From: an uncultured Eubacteriales bacterium
GTDB taxonomy: Bacteria > Bacillota > Clostridia > Christensenellales > Aristaeellaceae
NCBI GenBank assembly: GCA_900315315.1
Contig: OMYT01000032.1
Span: 1-37,072, forward strand
Length of the DNA stretch: 37,072 nt
Direction: 5' to 3'
Below the pieces are notes generated by a model that was not told the origin of the DNA, searched no databases, and saw only the letters and a list, made by a program, of their open reading frames with translations. Positions 19,815 to 28,900 of the stretch are shown one piece after another. Positions within the stretch are counted from its first letter, which is position 1, and every line of letters starts with the position of its first letter. Position numbers and translations under genes: made by a program.

Positions 19815-21023
19815 ATGGGGCTCTTTCAGAACATCTTTGGAAAATGGGGCAACCGGGCCCCGAGCGGCGGCGGCGGGATCTGGACGACGCTGACGGGATA
19901 CGCTCCGGCCTTTACGTCCGCCGGCGGCGAGCTGTATGAGGTCGCGCTGATCCGCGCGTCGATCGACGCGAAGGCCAGGGCGATCTCCAAGCTCAAGATC
20001 GAGATGCAGGGAGGCGCGAGGGCGAAGCTCCGGTCCGAGCTGCGGAGCGGGCCGAACCCGTGGCAGACGTGGAGCCAGTACCTTTACCGGCTTTCCACGA
20101 TCCTGGACATCCGGAACACCGCCTTTATCCTGCCGATCCTGGACGACTTCGGGGAGCCCTGCGGGTTCATCCCGATCCTGCCGACCAGGACCGAGGTGAT
20201 CCAGGACAGCCACGGCGACCCGTGGCTGCGGTTCCAGTTCGCGACCGGCGAGCACGCGGCGATGGAGCTTTCCCGCGTCGGCATTATGACGCGGTACCAG
20301 TACCGCGATGATCTCTTCGGCGAATCCAACCGGGCGCTGGATCCGACGATGCAGCTGATCAGTATGCAGGAGCAGGGGATCACCGAGGGCATCAAAAACG
20401 GGGCGACCTTCCGTTTCATGGCCAGGGTGACCAACTTCACCAAATCCGAGGACCTGACCAAGGAGCGGAACCGGTTTAACAAAAACCAGCTGGCGGAAGG
20501 GGCCGGCGGAATCCTGCTGTTCCCGAACACCTACAGCGATATCCATCAGATCGACCAGAAGCCCTACACGGTGGACGCCGACCAGATGAAGCTGATCCAG
20601 GAGAATGTGTTCACGTATTTCGGCACGAACCTGGACGTTTTGCAGAACAAATGCTTCGGCGACGCCTGGAATGCGTTTTATGAAGGCGCGATCGAAACCT
20701 TCGCGATCCAATACAGCGACGTCACGACGCGGATGACGTACAGCAAGCGGGAGATCGCCGCCGGGAACCGGTTCTTTGCCACATCGAACCGGCTGCAGTA
20801 CATGAGCAACGCGGACAAGCTCCAGGTTTCCGCCCAGATGGCGGACCGCGGCCTGATGTACGTGGACGAGATCCGCGACATGTGGAACCTGCCCGAGCTG
20901 CCAGACGGCCTGGGCAAGCGGCTGCCGGTGCGCGGCGAATATTACGACGCTTCGCAGCCGAGGAAGGACCAACCAGTCAAGAACGAGGAGGATGAGAAAG
21001 ATGCCGCGAATCCAGATTCCTGA
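19815..21023 (+). CDS. Portal protein (HK97 family)
   Basis: A 402-residue portal. It starts MGLFQNIFG and contains the family segments ALIRASIDAKARAISKLKIE, NPWQTWSQYLYRLSTILDIRNTAFI and FGTNLDVLQN. The protein forms the 12-fold ring at the capsid vertex used for packaging and tail joining. Its acidic tail (KNEEDEKDAANPDS) overlaps the protease gene by 23 nt. The ATG has TAAGGAGTG upstream. Confidence 0.93.
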   Translation: MGLFQNIFGKWGNRAPSGGGGIWTTLTGYAPAFTSAGGELYEVALIRASIDAKARAISKLKIEMQGGARAKLRSELRSGPNPWQTWSQYLYRLSTILDIRNTAFILPILDDFGEPCGFIPILPTRTEVIQDSHGDPWLRFQFATGEHAAMELSRVGIMTRYQYRDDLFGESNRALDPTMQLISMQEQGITEGIKNGATFRFMARVTNFTKSEDLTKERNRFNKNQLAEGAGGILLFPNTYSDIHQIDQKPYTVDADQMKLIQENVFTYFGTNLDVLQNKCFGDAWNAFYEGAIETFAIQYSDVTTRMTYSKREIAAGNRFFATSNRLQYMSNADKLQVSAQMADRGLMYVDEIRDMWNLPELPDGLGKRLPVRGEYYDASQPRKDQPVKNEEDEKDAANPDS

Positions 21024-21672
21024 TTATATCCAGGAGCGGCTGAACGCTGGCAGGGAATTCCGCCGGATGGCGGAGCCGATGCAGATCCGCGCCGGCGGCG
21101 AGGGCGACATGATCGTCGAGGGCTACGCGACCACGTTCAGCCAGCCCTATGAGCTGTGGAGCATGGACGGATACACCGTGATGGAGCAGGTGGACGCGCG
21201 GGCCTTTGAAGGCTGCGACATGTCCGATGTGATCATGCAGTACGACCACCACGGGCGGGTATTCGCCCGGAACCGGAACGGCACGCTGGAGCTGTCCGCA
21301 GACGAGCACGGGCTCAAGTGCATCGCCAGGCTGGGCGGCACCGATCTGGGCCGGCAGGTGTACCAGGAAGTTCAGGGCGGTTATTCCGACCGGATGAGCT
21401 TCTGCTTCACCGTGGAGCAGGACAGCCGGGTGGTGGAAGAAGACCATAACACCGGGCATATCACGGTGCTCCGGACGATCCAGCGGATCAAAAAACTTTA
21501 CGACGTTTCGATCGTGTCGATCCCCGCGAACGACGCGACGGAAATATACGCCCGCGGTGCGGCTGACGGAGAGATCGGCTGGGCCCAGCAGGAGTTGCTG
21601 AACTACCGGGCGCGCATCAGACAGCGCAGAGCGCTGGAACTCAAGATCAAATTAACGGAGGTACAGAAATGA
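21001..21672 (+). CDS. Prohead maturation protease (HK97 gp4 family)
   Basis: A 223-residue serine protease. IVEGYATTF begins the fold. H83/H84 stand in QYDHHGRVFAR..NGTL, and the nucleophile is probably S133 in YSDRMSFCF. ATG 21001 is preferred over 20992 because GAGGAGG would be directly adjacent to the latter. It cleaves the N-terminal delta domain of the capsid protein during maturation. It is coupled to the capsid gene by ATGA. Confidence 0.93.
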   Translation: MPRIQIPDYIQERLNAGREFRRMAEPMQIRAGGEGDMIVEGYATTFSQPYELWSMDGYTVMEQVDARAFEGCDMSDVIMQYDHHGRVFARNRNGTLELSADEHGLKCIARLGGTDLGRQVYQEVQGGYSDRMSFCFTVEQDSRVVEEDHNTGHITVLRTIQRIKKLYDVSIVSIPANDATEIYARGAADGEIGWAQQELLNYRARIRQRRALELKIKLTEVQK

Positions 21673-22838
21673 ATTACACCCGCGAGCAGATCATGGCTAT
21701 GGACGCTGACGGACTGGATCAGACCCTCACCGAGATCCGCAGCCGCATGAATGACAACGACGCCAACCTGGACAACCTGAACCAGGCTGTGGACTGGATC
21801 GAAGAACGCCGGACCGCGCTGCGCGAAGCCGAACAGCGCAGGGCCCAGCTGCGCTCCCGCATCGCCGGCGGCGAAGGGAACGTCATGCGGAGCATGAACC
21901 ATGAAACCAACGCGCCCAGGGCCTACAGCGCCGATTCTCCCGAATACCGGACCGGCCTGCTCCGCCACCTGCTGGGCCAGGAACTGAGCCGTGAAGAGCG
22001 CGACGCCGTCACCTACGTGGCGACCACCGGCGACACCACCAACGGAGCCGCCAACGTGCTGCCCACCACGATGCTCAACAGCATCTGGGACCTGATGGAA
22101 GAACAGCACGCGATCCTCGGCGACATCACCATGTACCGCACCGGCACCATCATGGAGATCGCCGTCCGCACCGGCATCACCCAGGGCGACGCCGCGACCG
22201 TGAACGAGAACGCCGCCAACGACGACGAGATCAACACCTTTGCCAAGGTCACCCTTTCCGGCAAGGACTTCTCCAAGCATGTTGAACTGTCCTACGCCAT
22301 GCAGCGGATGAGCCTGGACGCCTTCGAGAGCTTCCTGGTCTCCGAGATCGCGGCCCGCATGGGCGCTGCCCTGGCCGCCGACGTCATGGCCCAGATCAAC
22401 ACCGACTACGCTTCCAGCACCAACGCCGTCAACTCCGCCGCCACCAAGAAGCTGGCCTTCACCGACGTCGCCGGCGCGATGGCCCTGCTGGAGAATGCCA
22501 ACGGCCAGTGCGTGGTCTACGGCAAGCGCGCCACCATCTTCAACTACCTGGTGGGTATGGTGGACACCACCGGCCGCCCGATCTTCCAGCTCAACGCCCA
22601 GGAAGGCCAGGAGGGCTCCCTGATCGGCTGCCCCGTGAAGGTGGAAGACGCCGCCGCGGCCAACGTGCTGTGGATCGGCTTCCCCAAGAACGTGGTCGGC
22701 AACATGATCCAGGACATCATGATCGAAAGCGACAAGGACATCAAAAAGCATGTGGTCATCCACTCCGGCTATGCCCGCTTCGAGTGCAAGCTGATCGCCG
22801 GCAAGTCCTTCGTGAAGCTGACCGTGAAGCAGTCCTGA
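21669..22838 (+). CDS. Major capsid protein (HK97 fold)
   Basis: A 389-residue protein. Residues 1 to about 85 are a coiled-coil delta/scaffold region (LDNLNQAVDWIEERRTALREAEQRRAQL). The HK97 fold follows, recognised by YVATTGDTTNGAANVLPTTMLNSIWDLM, then DITMYRTGTIMEIAV, FSKHVELSYAMQRM and the C-terminal VIHSGYARFECKLI. Codon use is strongly biased toward C-ending codons, as expected for a very highly expressed gene. Confidence 0.95.
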   Translation: MNYTREQIMAMDADGLDQTLTEIRSRMNDNDANLDNLNQAVDWIEERRTALREAEQRRAQLRSRIAGGEGNVMRSMNHETNAPRAYSADSPEYRTGLLRHLLGQELSREERDAVTYVATTGDTTNGAANVLPTTMLNSIWDLMEEQHAILGDITMYRTGTIMEIAVRTGITQGDAATVNENAANDDEINTFAKVTLSGKDFSKHVELSYAMQRMSLDAFESFLVSEIAARMGAALAADVMAQINTDYASSTNAVNSAATKKLAFTDVAGAMALLENANGQCVVYGKRATIFNYLVGMVDTTGRPIFQLNAQEGQEGSLIGCPVKVEDAAAANVLWIGFPKNVVGNMIQDIMIESDKDIKKHVVIHSGYARFECKLIAGKSFVKLTVKQS

Positions 22839-22853
22839 TGAGGAGGTCCGGCG

Positions 22854-23123
22854 ATGCTCGAAAAAGTAAGGCTGGCGCTCAGGATCACGTCCACCGCTTA
22901 TGACGAGGACCTGAACGGCCTGATCGACGCCGCACTTGCCGATCTCGGGCTCGCCGGCGTCCTGAGCGATCAGGTCACTTCCCCGCTGATCCAGCGGGCG
23001 GTGATCACCTACTGCCGCTGCCACTTCGGCAGCCCGGCGGACTATGACCGGCTGAAAGCGTCCTACGACGAACAGAAGGCCCAGCTGATGACCGCCACCG
23101 GATACACCGACTGGGGGGAGTGA
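22854..23123 (+). CDS. Head-tail connector (gp6-like)
   Basis: An 89-residue protein. VRLALRITSTAYDEDLNGLIDAALADLGLAGV and QRAVITYCRCHFG give the helical fold of HK97 gp6-type adaptors that sit under the portal. The ATG has GAGGAGG upstream. Order after capsid fits. Confidence 0.85.
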   Translation: MLEKVRLALRITSTAYDEDLNGLIDAALADLGLAGVLSDQVTSPLIQRAVITYCRCHFGSPADYDRLKASYDEQKAQLMTATGYTDWGE

Positions 23124-23124
23124 C

Positions 23125-23427
23125 GTGAACAAGTACGACATCATCCAGCTGATCACCGAAGTCCCGGAATCCCGCGGCATCCACGACGACCACCGGCCCA
23201 TCCCGAGGGAAGTATTCTGCGAGGTCAAAAGCGTGGGCCGCCGGGAAGCATACGAGGCCATGAGCCACGGATACTACCCGGAGATCGTGTTCGAATTGGC
23301 GCAGGCGTTTGAGTACCACGGCGAAAAAAGGATCGTCTATCACCAGACGGACTACAACATCGTGAGAACGTACGAAACCCAGGCCGATACCATTGAGCTG
23401 GTGGCCGAGAAGGCGGTGGCCAAATGA
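23125..23427 (+). CDS. Head closure / head-tail adaptor protein
   Basis: A 100-residue protein of the head-closure (SPP1 gp16-like) type: RPIPREVFCEVKSVGRREAYEAMSHGYYPEIVFELA and KRIVYHQTDYNIVRTYE. The GTG start has GGGGGAG upstream. It ends with ATGA overlap to the next gene. It plugs the connector after packaging. Confidence 0.8.
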   Translation: MNKYDIIQLITEVPESRGIHDDHRPIPREVFCEVKSVGRREAYEAMSHGYYPEIVFELAQAFEYHGEKRIVYHQTDYNIVRTYETQADTIELVAEKAVAK

Positions 23428-23768
23428 CGGAATACGAAACCATGGCCGCCGCCCTCAAGGCGATCGGCCTGCCCTTCGCAGAGGACGGCTGGGATGAAAA
23501 GCCCGCCCCGCCCTACGGCGTTTACGCCATCGATAACGGGGCGGCCGCCCTCTGGGCGGGAGACCGGCGCAGGGAGCACGCTTCCCAGGGCACGGTGGAC
23601 CTGTTCACCCCCGTGGGCAGGGGCCGCGTCAGACGGTCCGTGATCGAGGACGCCCTGGATAAGGCAGGGGTCAGCTACTGGTTCAACAGCCAGCAGTATG
23701 AACGGGAAACCCGGCTGATGCACTACGAATGGATCTTCGAGGTGGACGACAGCGATGGCGAAGATTGA
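23424..23768 (+). CDS. Tail completion/terminator-type protein
   Basis: A 114-residue protein (MTEYETMAAALKAIGLPFAEDGW..PPYGVYAIDNG...VDLFTP...IEDALDKAGVSYWFNS..RLMHYEWIFEV). The pattern of a short alpha/beta protein between head closure and HK97-gp10-like protein fits a minor tail completion/terminator protein that caps the tail tube. The assignment rests on order more than on motif. Confidence 0.65.
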   Translation: MTEYETMAAALKAIGLPFAEDGWDEKPAPPYGVYAIDNGAAALWAGDRRREHASQGTVDLFTPVGRGRVRRSVIEDALDKAGVSYWFNSQQYERETRLMHYEWIFEVDDSDGED

Positions 23769-24321
23769 GATGACCGGCGCGTCCGACGTGCTGAAGATGC
23801 TCAACGACCTGAGCCGCACCACCGGCGACATCTGCCGGCGGGCCGTTTTCTCCGGTGCGGGCGTCCTGGCGAATGCCCTGGCCGAAGCGGTCGAGGACCT
23901 GCCGGCCGAAGAATTCCACCCGCTTCCGGGCGCGCCGAACGGCGGCGATCCGCTGAACGTGGTGACCCAGGACGATAAGGAGGACATCCGGAAAGGCCTG
24001 GGCATCTCCCGGATCAACGACACCGGCGACGGGGCGGATGTGGCCATATCCTTCAACGGATACACCAGGCACACAGAGCGAAAATACCCGAACGGCGTGC
24101 CCATCCCGATGGTTGTCCGCAGCATCGAAAGCGGATCGTCCACCAGGCGGAAGAACCCGTTCATCCGGCGTACCGTCAGCGCGTATACGGAGGCCATCCA
24201 GCAGGCGGAAGAGGACACTGTCCACGATTGCCTGGAGGCCTACCAGAAGACCGGACGGCTGCCGAACTTCTCCGCGCCCGAGAAAGGCAGCGGGAAAGGG
24301 ACCAGAAAGAAACAAACCTAA
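23755..24321 (+). CDS. HK97 gp10-like tail completion protein
   Basis: A 188-residue protein. IEMTGASDVLKMLNDLSR and RRAVFSGAGVLANALAEAV start the gp10-like fold, followed by GDGADVAISFNGY, RKNPFIRRTVSAYTEAIQ and a basic tail (GKGTRKKQT). The family helps to join head and tail. It overlaps the previous gene by 14 nt; no gene lies between it and the tail tube gene. Confidence 0.85.
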   Translation: MAKIEMTGASDVLKMLNDLSRTTGDICRRAVFSGAGVLANALAEAVEDLPAEEFHPLPGAPNGGDPLNVVTQDDKEDIRKGLGISRINDTGDGADVAISFNGYTRHTERKYPNGVPIPMVVRSIESGSSTRRKNPFIRRTVSAYTEAIQQAEEDTVHDCLEAYQKTGRLPNFSAPEKGSGKGTRKKQT

Positions 24322-24336
24322 CACAAGGAGGAGCTT

Positions 24337-24921
24337 ATGGCAATTATTGGCATCCGCCACCTGGTCGTGGCGAAAATCAACACCGAAACCGACGGCTCGC
24401 CGATCACCTATGACGCCGGCATGATCATGGCCGAGCCCATTGAGGCGAACGTCACCATCAGCCGGTCCGACAATCCGCTGTACGCCGGTGACCGCGAAGT
24501 CGAGAACGAGAACGGCATCACCGGGATCAGCACCGAGCTCAACGTGGACGACCTCTCCGACGAGGTGCGCGCGTACATGCTGGGCGACATCGCCCTGTCC
24601 GGCGAAGGCAACACCGGCATCTACCGCGAGACCGACGACCCCGCGCCCTATGTCGGCTACGGGTTCATCCGGGTCAAGAAAAAGGCCGGCGTCCGGAAGT
24701 ATATCGGCGTCTGGAACCACAAGGCCCAGTTCAGCTATAACGCGGAAGGCACCCGGACCAAGGGCGAAAACGTCGAATGGCAGACTCCCACGGTGGTCGG
24801 CCGCGGCCAGGGCGTTTACCTGGACAACACCGGCAAGATCGCCTGGCGCGACCGCAAGACCTTTAACAGCGAGGCCGAAGCGATCGCCTTCCTGGACGGC
24901 AAGGCAGGCATAACCCCTTGA
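24337..24921 (+). CDS. Major tail (tube) protein, phi13-like
   Basis: A 194-residue protein. IGIRHLVVAKINTETDGSPITYDAG, NVTISRSDNPLYAGDREVENENGIT and VGYGFIRVKKKAGVRKYIGVW are typical of phi13-type tail tube proteins, and NSEAEAIAFLDGKAG of the C-terminus. AAGGAGGAG precedes the ATG. The stop (TGA at 24919) overlaps the TTG of the following Ig-like frame, which is in the -1 frame after CCCCTT. Confidence 0.92.
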   Translation: MAIIGIRHLVVAKINTETDGSPITYDAGMIMAEPIEANVTISRSDNPLYAGDREVENENGITGISTELNVDDLSDEVRAYMLGDIALSGEGNTGIYRETDDPAPYVGYGFIRVKKKAGVRKYIGVWNHKAQFSYNAEGTRTKGENVEWQTPTVVGRGQGVYLDNTGKIAWRDRKTFNSEAEAIAFLDGKAGITP

Positions 24922-25358
24922 ACCTGACTCTTTCGGGGATCACGATTGAGTCAAGTTATGAGTTTGTTGAGTTGCCGCTCGACAAACCGTTTGATCCACA
25001 GGTCAATGATTACACTGTTCAGGTGCCTGCCGAAATCATCGAAAATGAAGAGCCTGTCAATGTCTTTTTTGACAAGACCGATTATGATACGTACTGGGGT
25101 TACGAGGACGCGCAGCTGAACCGGGAGTGCAAGGCTCCGGCGAATGTGTATTACCTTCTCCCGGGTCAAAGCGAATTGCCTGACACATACTCCACCTGGA
25201 CGCCGCCTGAAGAAGCGGTGCTCCATGACAATTCGTACATGACACAGGTTGATTTTTCATTACATGCAGACGCGGACAGAGCAGTTGTAACCATTGGCAT
25301 ATTCAACGGCCAGGCGACAAAGGTGACGAAAATCACCTTCAGCAGAGCGAACGCATAA
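24918..25358 (+). CDS. Ig/cadherin-like beta-sandwich tail decoration, coupled to the tube protein
   Basis: A 146-residue frame. LTLSGITIESSYEFVELPLDKPFDPQVNDYTVQVPAEI has the F-P-x-x-x-x-Y-T-V pattern of cadherin-like/Ig-like beta-sandwich domains often added to phage tail proteins, where they hold carbohydrate or host surfaces weakly. There is no ATG; the frame opens with TTG overlapping the tube stop (TTGA), with a weak binding site. It is made either by re-initiation or by a -1 slip on C-CCC-T giving a tube-Ig fusion. The DNA is AT-richer than both neighbours, so it is a later addition. Confidence 0.75.
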   Translation: MNLTLSGITIESSYEFVELPLDKPFDPQVNDYTVQVPAEIIENEEPVNVFFDKTDYDTYWGYEDAQLNRECKAPANVYYLLPGQSELPDTYSTWTPPEEAVLHDNSYMTQVDFSLHADADRAVVTIGIFNGQATKVTKITFSRANA

Positions 25359-25363
25359 TGAAC

Positions 25364-25390
25364 CCCGGGGGCGGCCCAGCCGCCTCCGGG
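25364..25390 (+). terminator. Strong hairpin behind the tube/Ig genes
   Basis: A 12-bp stem (CCCGGGGGCGGC/GCCGCCTCCGGG, one G-T pair) with a 3-nt loop and no U-run. It probably lowers read-through, or protects the abundant upstream capsid and tube mRNA, before the chaperone and tape-measure genes. Confidence 0.6.
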
Positions 25391-25418
25391 TGAATTACTA
25401 TTACGTCCGGAGGCAACT

Positions 25419-25799
25419 ATGAAGCAGCACACCGTCAGGCTCGGCGGCAAAACTTTTGAACTTGCGTTTACCATGGGGACCCTGGAGATGATCGAAGAGG
25501 CCATCCCGGACTTCGATATGTCCAACGTGTCCAAATTCACCAGGCGCGCCGGCACGATGATCGACATCGTGTATGCGATGGCCCGGCAGGGCGAGCTGCT
25601 GGCCGGGCGGAAGGTGGCCGAGGACCGCGCCTGGTTCGCGGCCCATATCCCCGCGTCGCCCAGGTGGATCGCGGACATCCAGATCGCGGTGTTCAACACG
25701 ATCAGCGACGCGATCAAAATGGAGAATGAAACTGAGGACGGCGGCGAGGTCGACGAAGTCCTCGAAGAGATCAAAAAAAAAGACGGGACGGACGCCTGA
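25419..25799 (+). CDS. Tail assembly chaperone (gpG-like)
   Basis: A 126-residue protein in the standard frame: VRLGGKTFELAFTMGTLEMIEEAIPDF at the start and MIDIVYAMARQGELLAGRKV in the middle, with an acidic end. It lies between tube and tape-measure genes as gpG-like chaperones do. Nine A residues (25773-25781) near the end contain the slippery heptamer A-AAA-AAA; a -1 shift there gives the longer G-T form. The start has CCGGAGG. Confidence 0.85.
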   Translation: MKQHTVRLGGKTFELAFTMGTLEMIEEAIPDFDMSNVSKFTRRAGTMIDIVYAMARQGELLAGRKVAEDRAWFAAHIPASPRWIADIQIAVFNTISDAIKMENETEDGGEVDEVLEEIKKKDGTDA

Positions 25800-25963
25800 C
25801 CTGGCGGACCGTCCTGGCCTACGGGCTGATCGCCGGACTGCGGTTCCGGGAGATGGAGCAGCTGACGCCCGGCCTGATCATGGACCTTTATCTGTACCGG
25901 ATGCGGTACGACGACCAGCAGCACGGGATCCAGCGGAAAAAAGAGACGTTTGACGACGTATGA
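25781..25963 (+). CDS. Frameshifted gpT-like extension of the tail chaperone
   Basis: After a -1 slip at 25773-25781, translation continues for 60 codons (RRDGRLTWRTVLAYGLIAG ... MDLYLYRMRYDDQQHG ... FDDV) and stops at 25961-25963, giving a fusion of about 181 residues. The frame has no start codon with a binding site of its own. WRT..AYGLI and LIMDLYLYRMRYDD resemble the second half of Gram-positive tail chaperones. The shifted form binds the tape measure in this protein class. Confidence 0.8.
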   Translation, partial: RRDGRLTWRTVLAYGLIAGLRFREMEQLTPGLIMDLYLYRMRYDDQQHGIQRKKETFDDV

Positions 25964-25981
25964 GCGTTTGGAGGGTAGACG

Positions 25982-28900
25982 ATGGCGAAGGGCGATATCA
26001 AAAGCCGGCTGATACTGGAAGGCGAATCCGAATACAAGCGGCAGATGGCCGACGCGGCGAGCGCCCTGAAAGTGCTGAATTCCGAGCAGAAGCTGGCGGA
26101 AGCTCAGTTCGAGGCCACGGGCGACGCCCAGCAGTACGCCGCAGACCAGGCGCGGATCCTGAAGGAAGAGATCGAACACCAGAAGAAATCCGTCGAAGCG
26201 GCTGAGAAAGCCGTCCGGCAGCTGGCGGAAAACGGGTTCGACAAAAACTCCAAAAAGATGCAGGAGTGGCAGACCAAGCTGAACGGATCGCGCGCCAAGC
26301 TGCTGCTGTTCCAGAATAAGCTCAAGGACATCGGGACAGAGTTCGACACCACCGACGGGAAGATGAACGAGTCTGACCTGGCCAAGGGGATCAACTTCCA
26401 GAGCACGATCATGGCCATCGACGGCATCACCCAGGCGATGGAGAACACCGTGCGGATGGCCGCACGGGCCGCCAAGGCCGTCTGGGACCTGGGCGTGGAC
26501 GCCAGCAAGAAGGCCGACGAGTGGCTCACCAAGTCGGACGAACTGGGCATCGACGTCGAAACCTATCAGAGCTGGCTGTACGCGTCCCGGTTCATCGACA
26601 CCAGCGTGGACGACATCACCCGCTCCTGGCAGGACATCCAGAAGAAACTGGGGGACACGAACGAGGAATTCCTGCGGTCCATGGCCCAGATGGGGGTCGC
26701 GACCAAGGACGGGTCCGGCCATGTGCTGAAGGCGTCTTCCATTTTCTGGAACGCGATCGACGCCCTGCACAACATGACCGACGAGACCAAGCGGGCGGAA
26801 ATGGCCGACAAGATCTTCGGGAACGACTGGAGACGGCTGAACCCGCTGATCGAGGCAGGATCCAGGGGCTATAAAAAAATGGCCGAGGAAGGCCGGCAGG
26901 TCGGCGTCGTATCGGAGAAGAACGTCCGGGCGCTGGGCGACTTCAACGACAAATACGAGGACATGCAGGCCAAGCTGGAGAAGCTGAAGATCGACACACT
27001 GGCAGCCCTCGCGCCCACCTTCAACGACGTGGCGGACGCCCTTTCCAAGGCCATCACCGCCCTGGATACCTTCGTGGAATCCGAGGAAGGGCAGGCGGCC
27101 CTGCAGGGGCTGAACGAGGCCCTTTCCGGGCTGATCAAGTCTTTCCTGGGCGAAGACAACGGGCAGGGAACCTTCCAGAAGATCGTGGAGAACGCCACCG
27201 AAGCGGTCGGCACGTTCACCGGCGCGCTGGCATGGATCCAGGAACACGGCAACGCCGTCGCCGATATCATCAAAGGGATGGCCGGAGCCTGGCTGGCGCT
27301 GAAGATCACCAAAGGCGCGCTGGAAATGTTCCAGATCGGCAAAGGCGCGGTCGGAGCCGGGAAGAGCATTCTGAGCGGCGGGAAAAACCTGCTGTCCCGC
27401 CTGTTCGGATCCAAATCCTCTTCCGCCGAAAGCCTGGACGACGTGGCCCAGGCCTTCAACGATACCGCGGAACGGTTCTCCGATACCGCGGACGCGTTTG
27501 AATCCGCCGCGGACAGCGCGAAACAGAGCGCCGAGGCGGCCAAGAGTTCGTCCGAGGCCGCGAAGAGCGCGAGCGAATCCGCTTCTTCCTCTTCCGAATC
27601 GGCGTCTTCTTCCTCGAAGGCCGCGGAAAGCTCTTCCCAGGCCGCGGAAAGCGCATCCAACACGGCGGAAAGCTCGTCCACGGCAGCCGGTTCTTCCGCT
27701 GATGCGGCAAGCAGTTCGTCTTCGGCGGCAGCCGCTTCTGAGGACGCCGCCGCCAGTTCCGCGGCCGCTTCGGAAAATTCCCTGACAGCCGCCCAGAATT
27801 CAGCGGCAGCGGCAGGAGATTCTTCCGCCGCAGCGGCCGCATCCGGCGACGCCGCCGCTCTGTCCGCCGGGGCTGCCGACCAGGCAGCCCTTTCCGCGGG
27901 ATCGTCCGCGGCGGCGGCTGATCAGGCCCTGCTTTCGGCAGGATCCTCCGCGGCAGCTTCCGAACAGGCTGCGCTGGCGGCGGGATCATCCGCCACAGCC
28001 GCGGATCAGGCCCTGCTGTCCGCCGGTTATTCCGCCGAAGCGGCAAGCCAGTCGGCCCTGGCTGCCGGATCTTCCGCTGACGCTGCGGCCAGCTCCGCGC
28101 TGGCTGCAGGGAGCGCGGACGCCGCGGCTCTGAGCGCTGCCACCGCTTCCGGCAATGCCGCACTGACCGCCGGGAATTCGGCGACGGCTGCCATCGCATC
28201 CGCAGACGCCGCTGCGACTGCCGCGCTGACTTCCGGGTCGGCCCTGGACGCCGCCCTGAGCGCTGCCGAGGCAGCCGCCACGTCCATTGAGACAGCCGCC
28301 AATTCGGCCGCAGCGGCCGCGGAGAGCGCTTTGGGTGCAGCGGCATCCCGCGCGGCCCTGGAAGCGGAACTGGCCGGAGCGGCAGCCGCCAGAAGCCTGG
28401 CTGAAGCCGCCGCCGCCAAAGCGATCGCTTCCGCCAACGCCGCCGCCCTGGGGGCCGGCGGGTCTGCCGGATCTGCCCTGCTGGGCGGAGGCGGAGCCGC
28501 TGCTTTGCTTGGATCGGGAGGAAATTCTTCCGTGCCTGCTCTTCCAGCGCCGGCGACTCCAGTCGTCCCGCCTGTCACAGGGCCAGGCACAACCGGGGTG
28601 ACGATGTTCAACTTCGGATCCTGGATCCGGCAGTCAAGGGAGCAGCTCGAAGAAGATGCCGAAAAATTCGCCGAGCTGTATCAGAAGGTCGCTGCCGATA
28701 AAGAACAGGCCAATCAGGAACGCGAGATGGCCAAGGCCGAAGAGGAGAGGGCCAAGGCGATCGAGAAGATGGCCGCCGCTCAGGAATTCTGGGACGCCGT
28801 CCGGAACCCGGATATAGACGACGATGAATTCATGGAAAAGTACGACAACTTCGCCAGGGCCTACGCCGGCGATCTTGCCGAATTTGCTGAACTGAACGAA

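Noticed and set aside
21603-27247. Very long minus-strand frames opposite the protease/capsid genes (21603-23261) and opposite the tape-measure region (25166-27247)
   Set aside because: They mirror highly biased GC-rich coding on the plus strand, lack binding sites and consist of low-complexity Val/Gly/His/Arg-rich sequence. The plus-strand genes have clear families.
27456-28611. Minus- and plus-strand frames inside the Ala/Ser region of the tape measure
   Set aside because: Arg/Pro- or Ala-rich shadows of the heptad repeat in other frames, without start signals.
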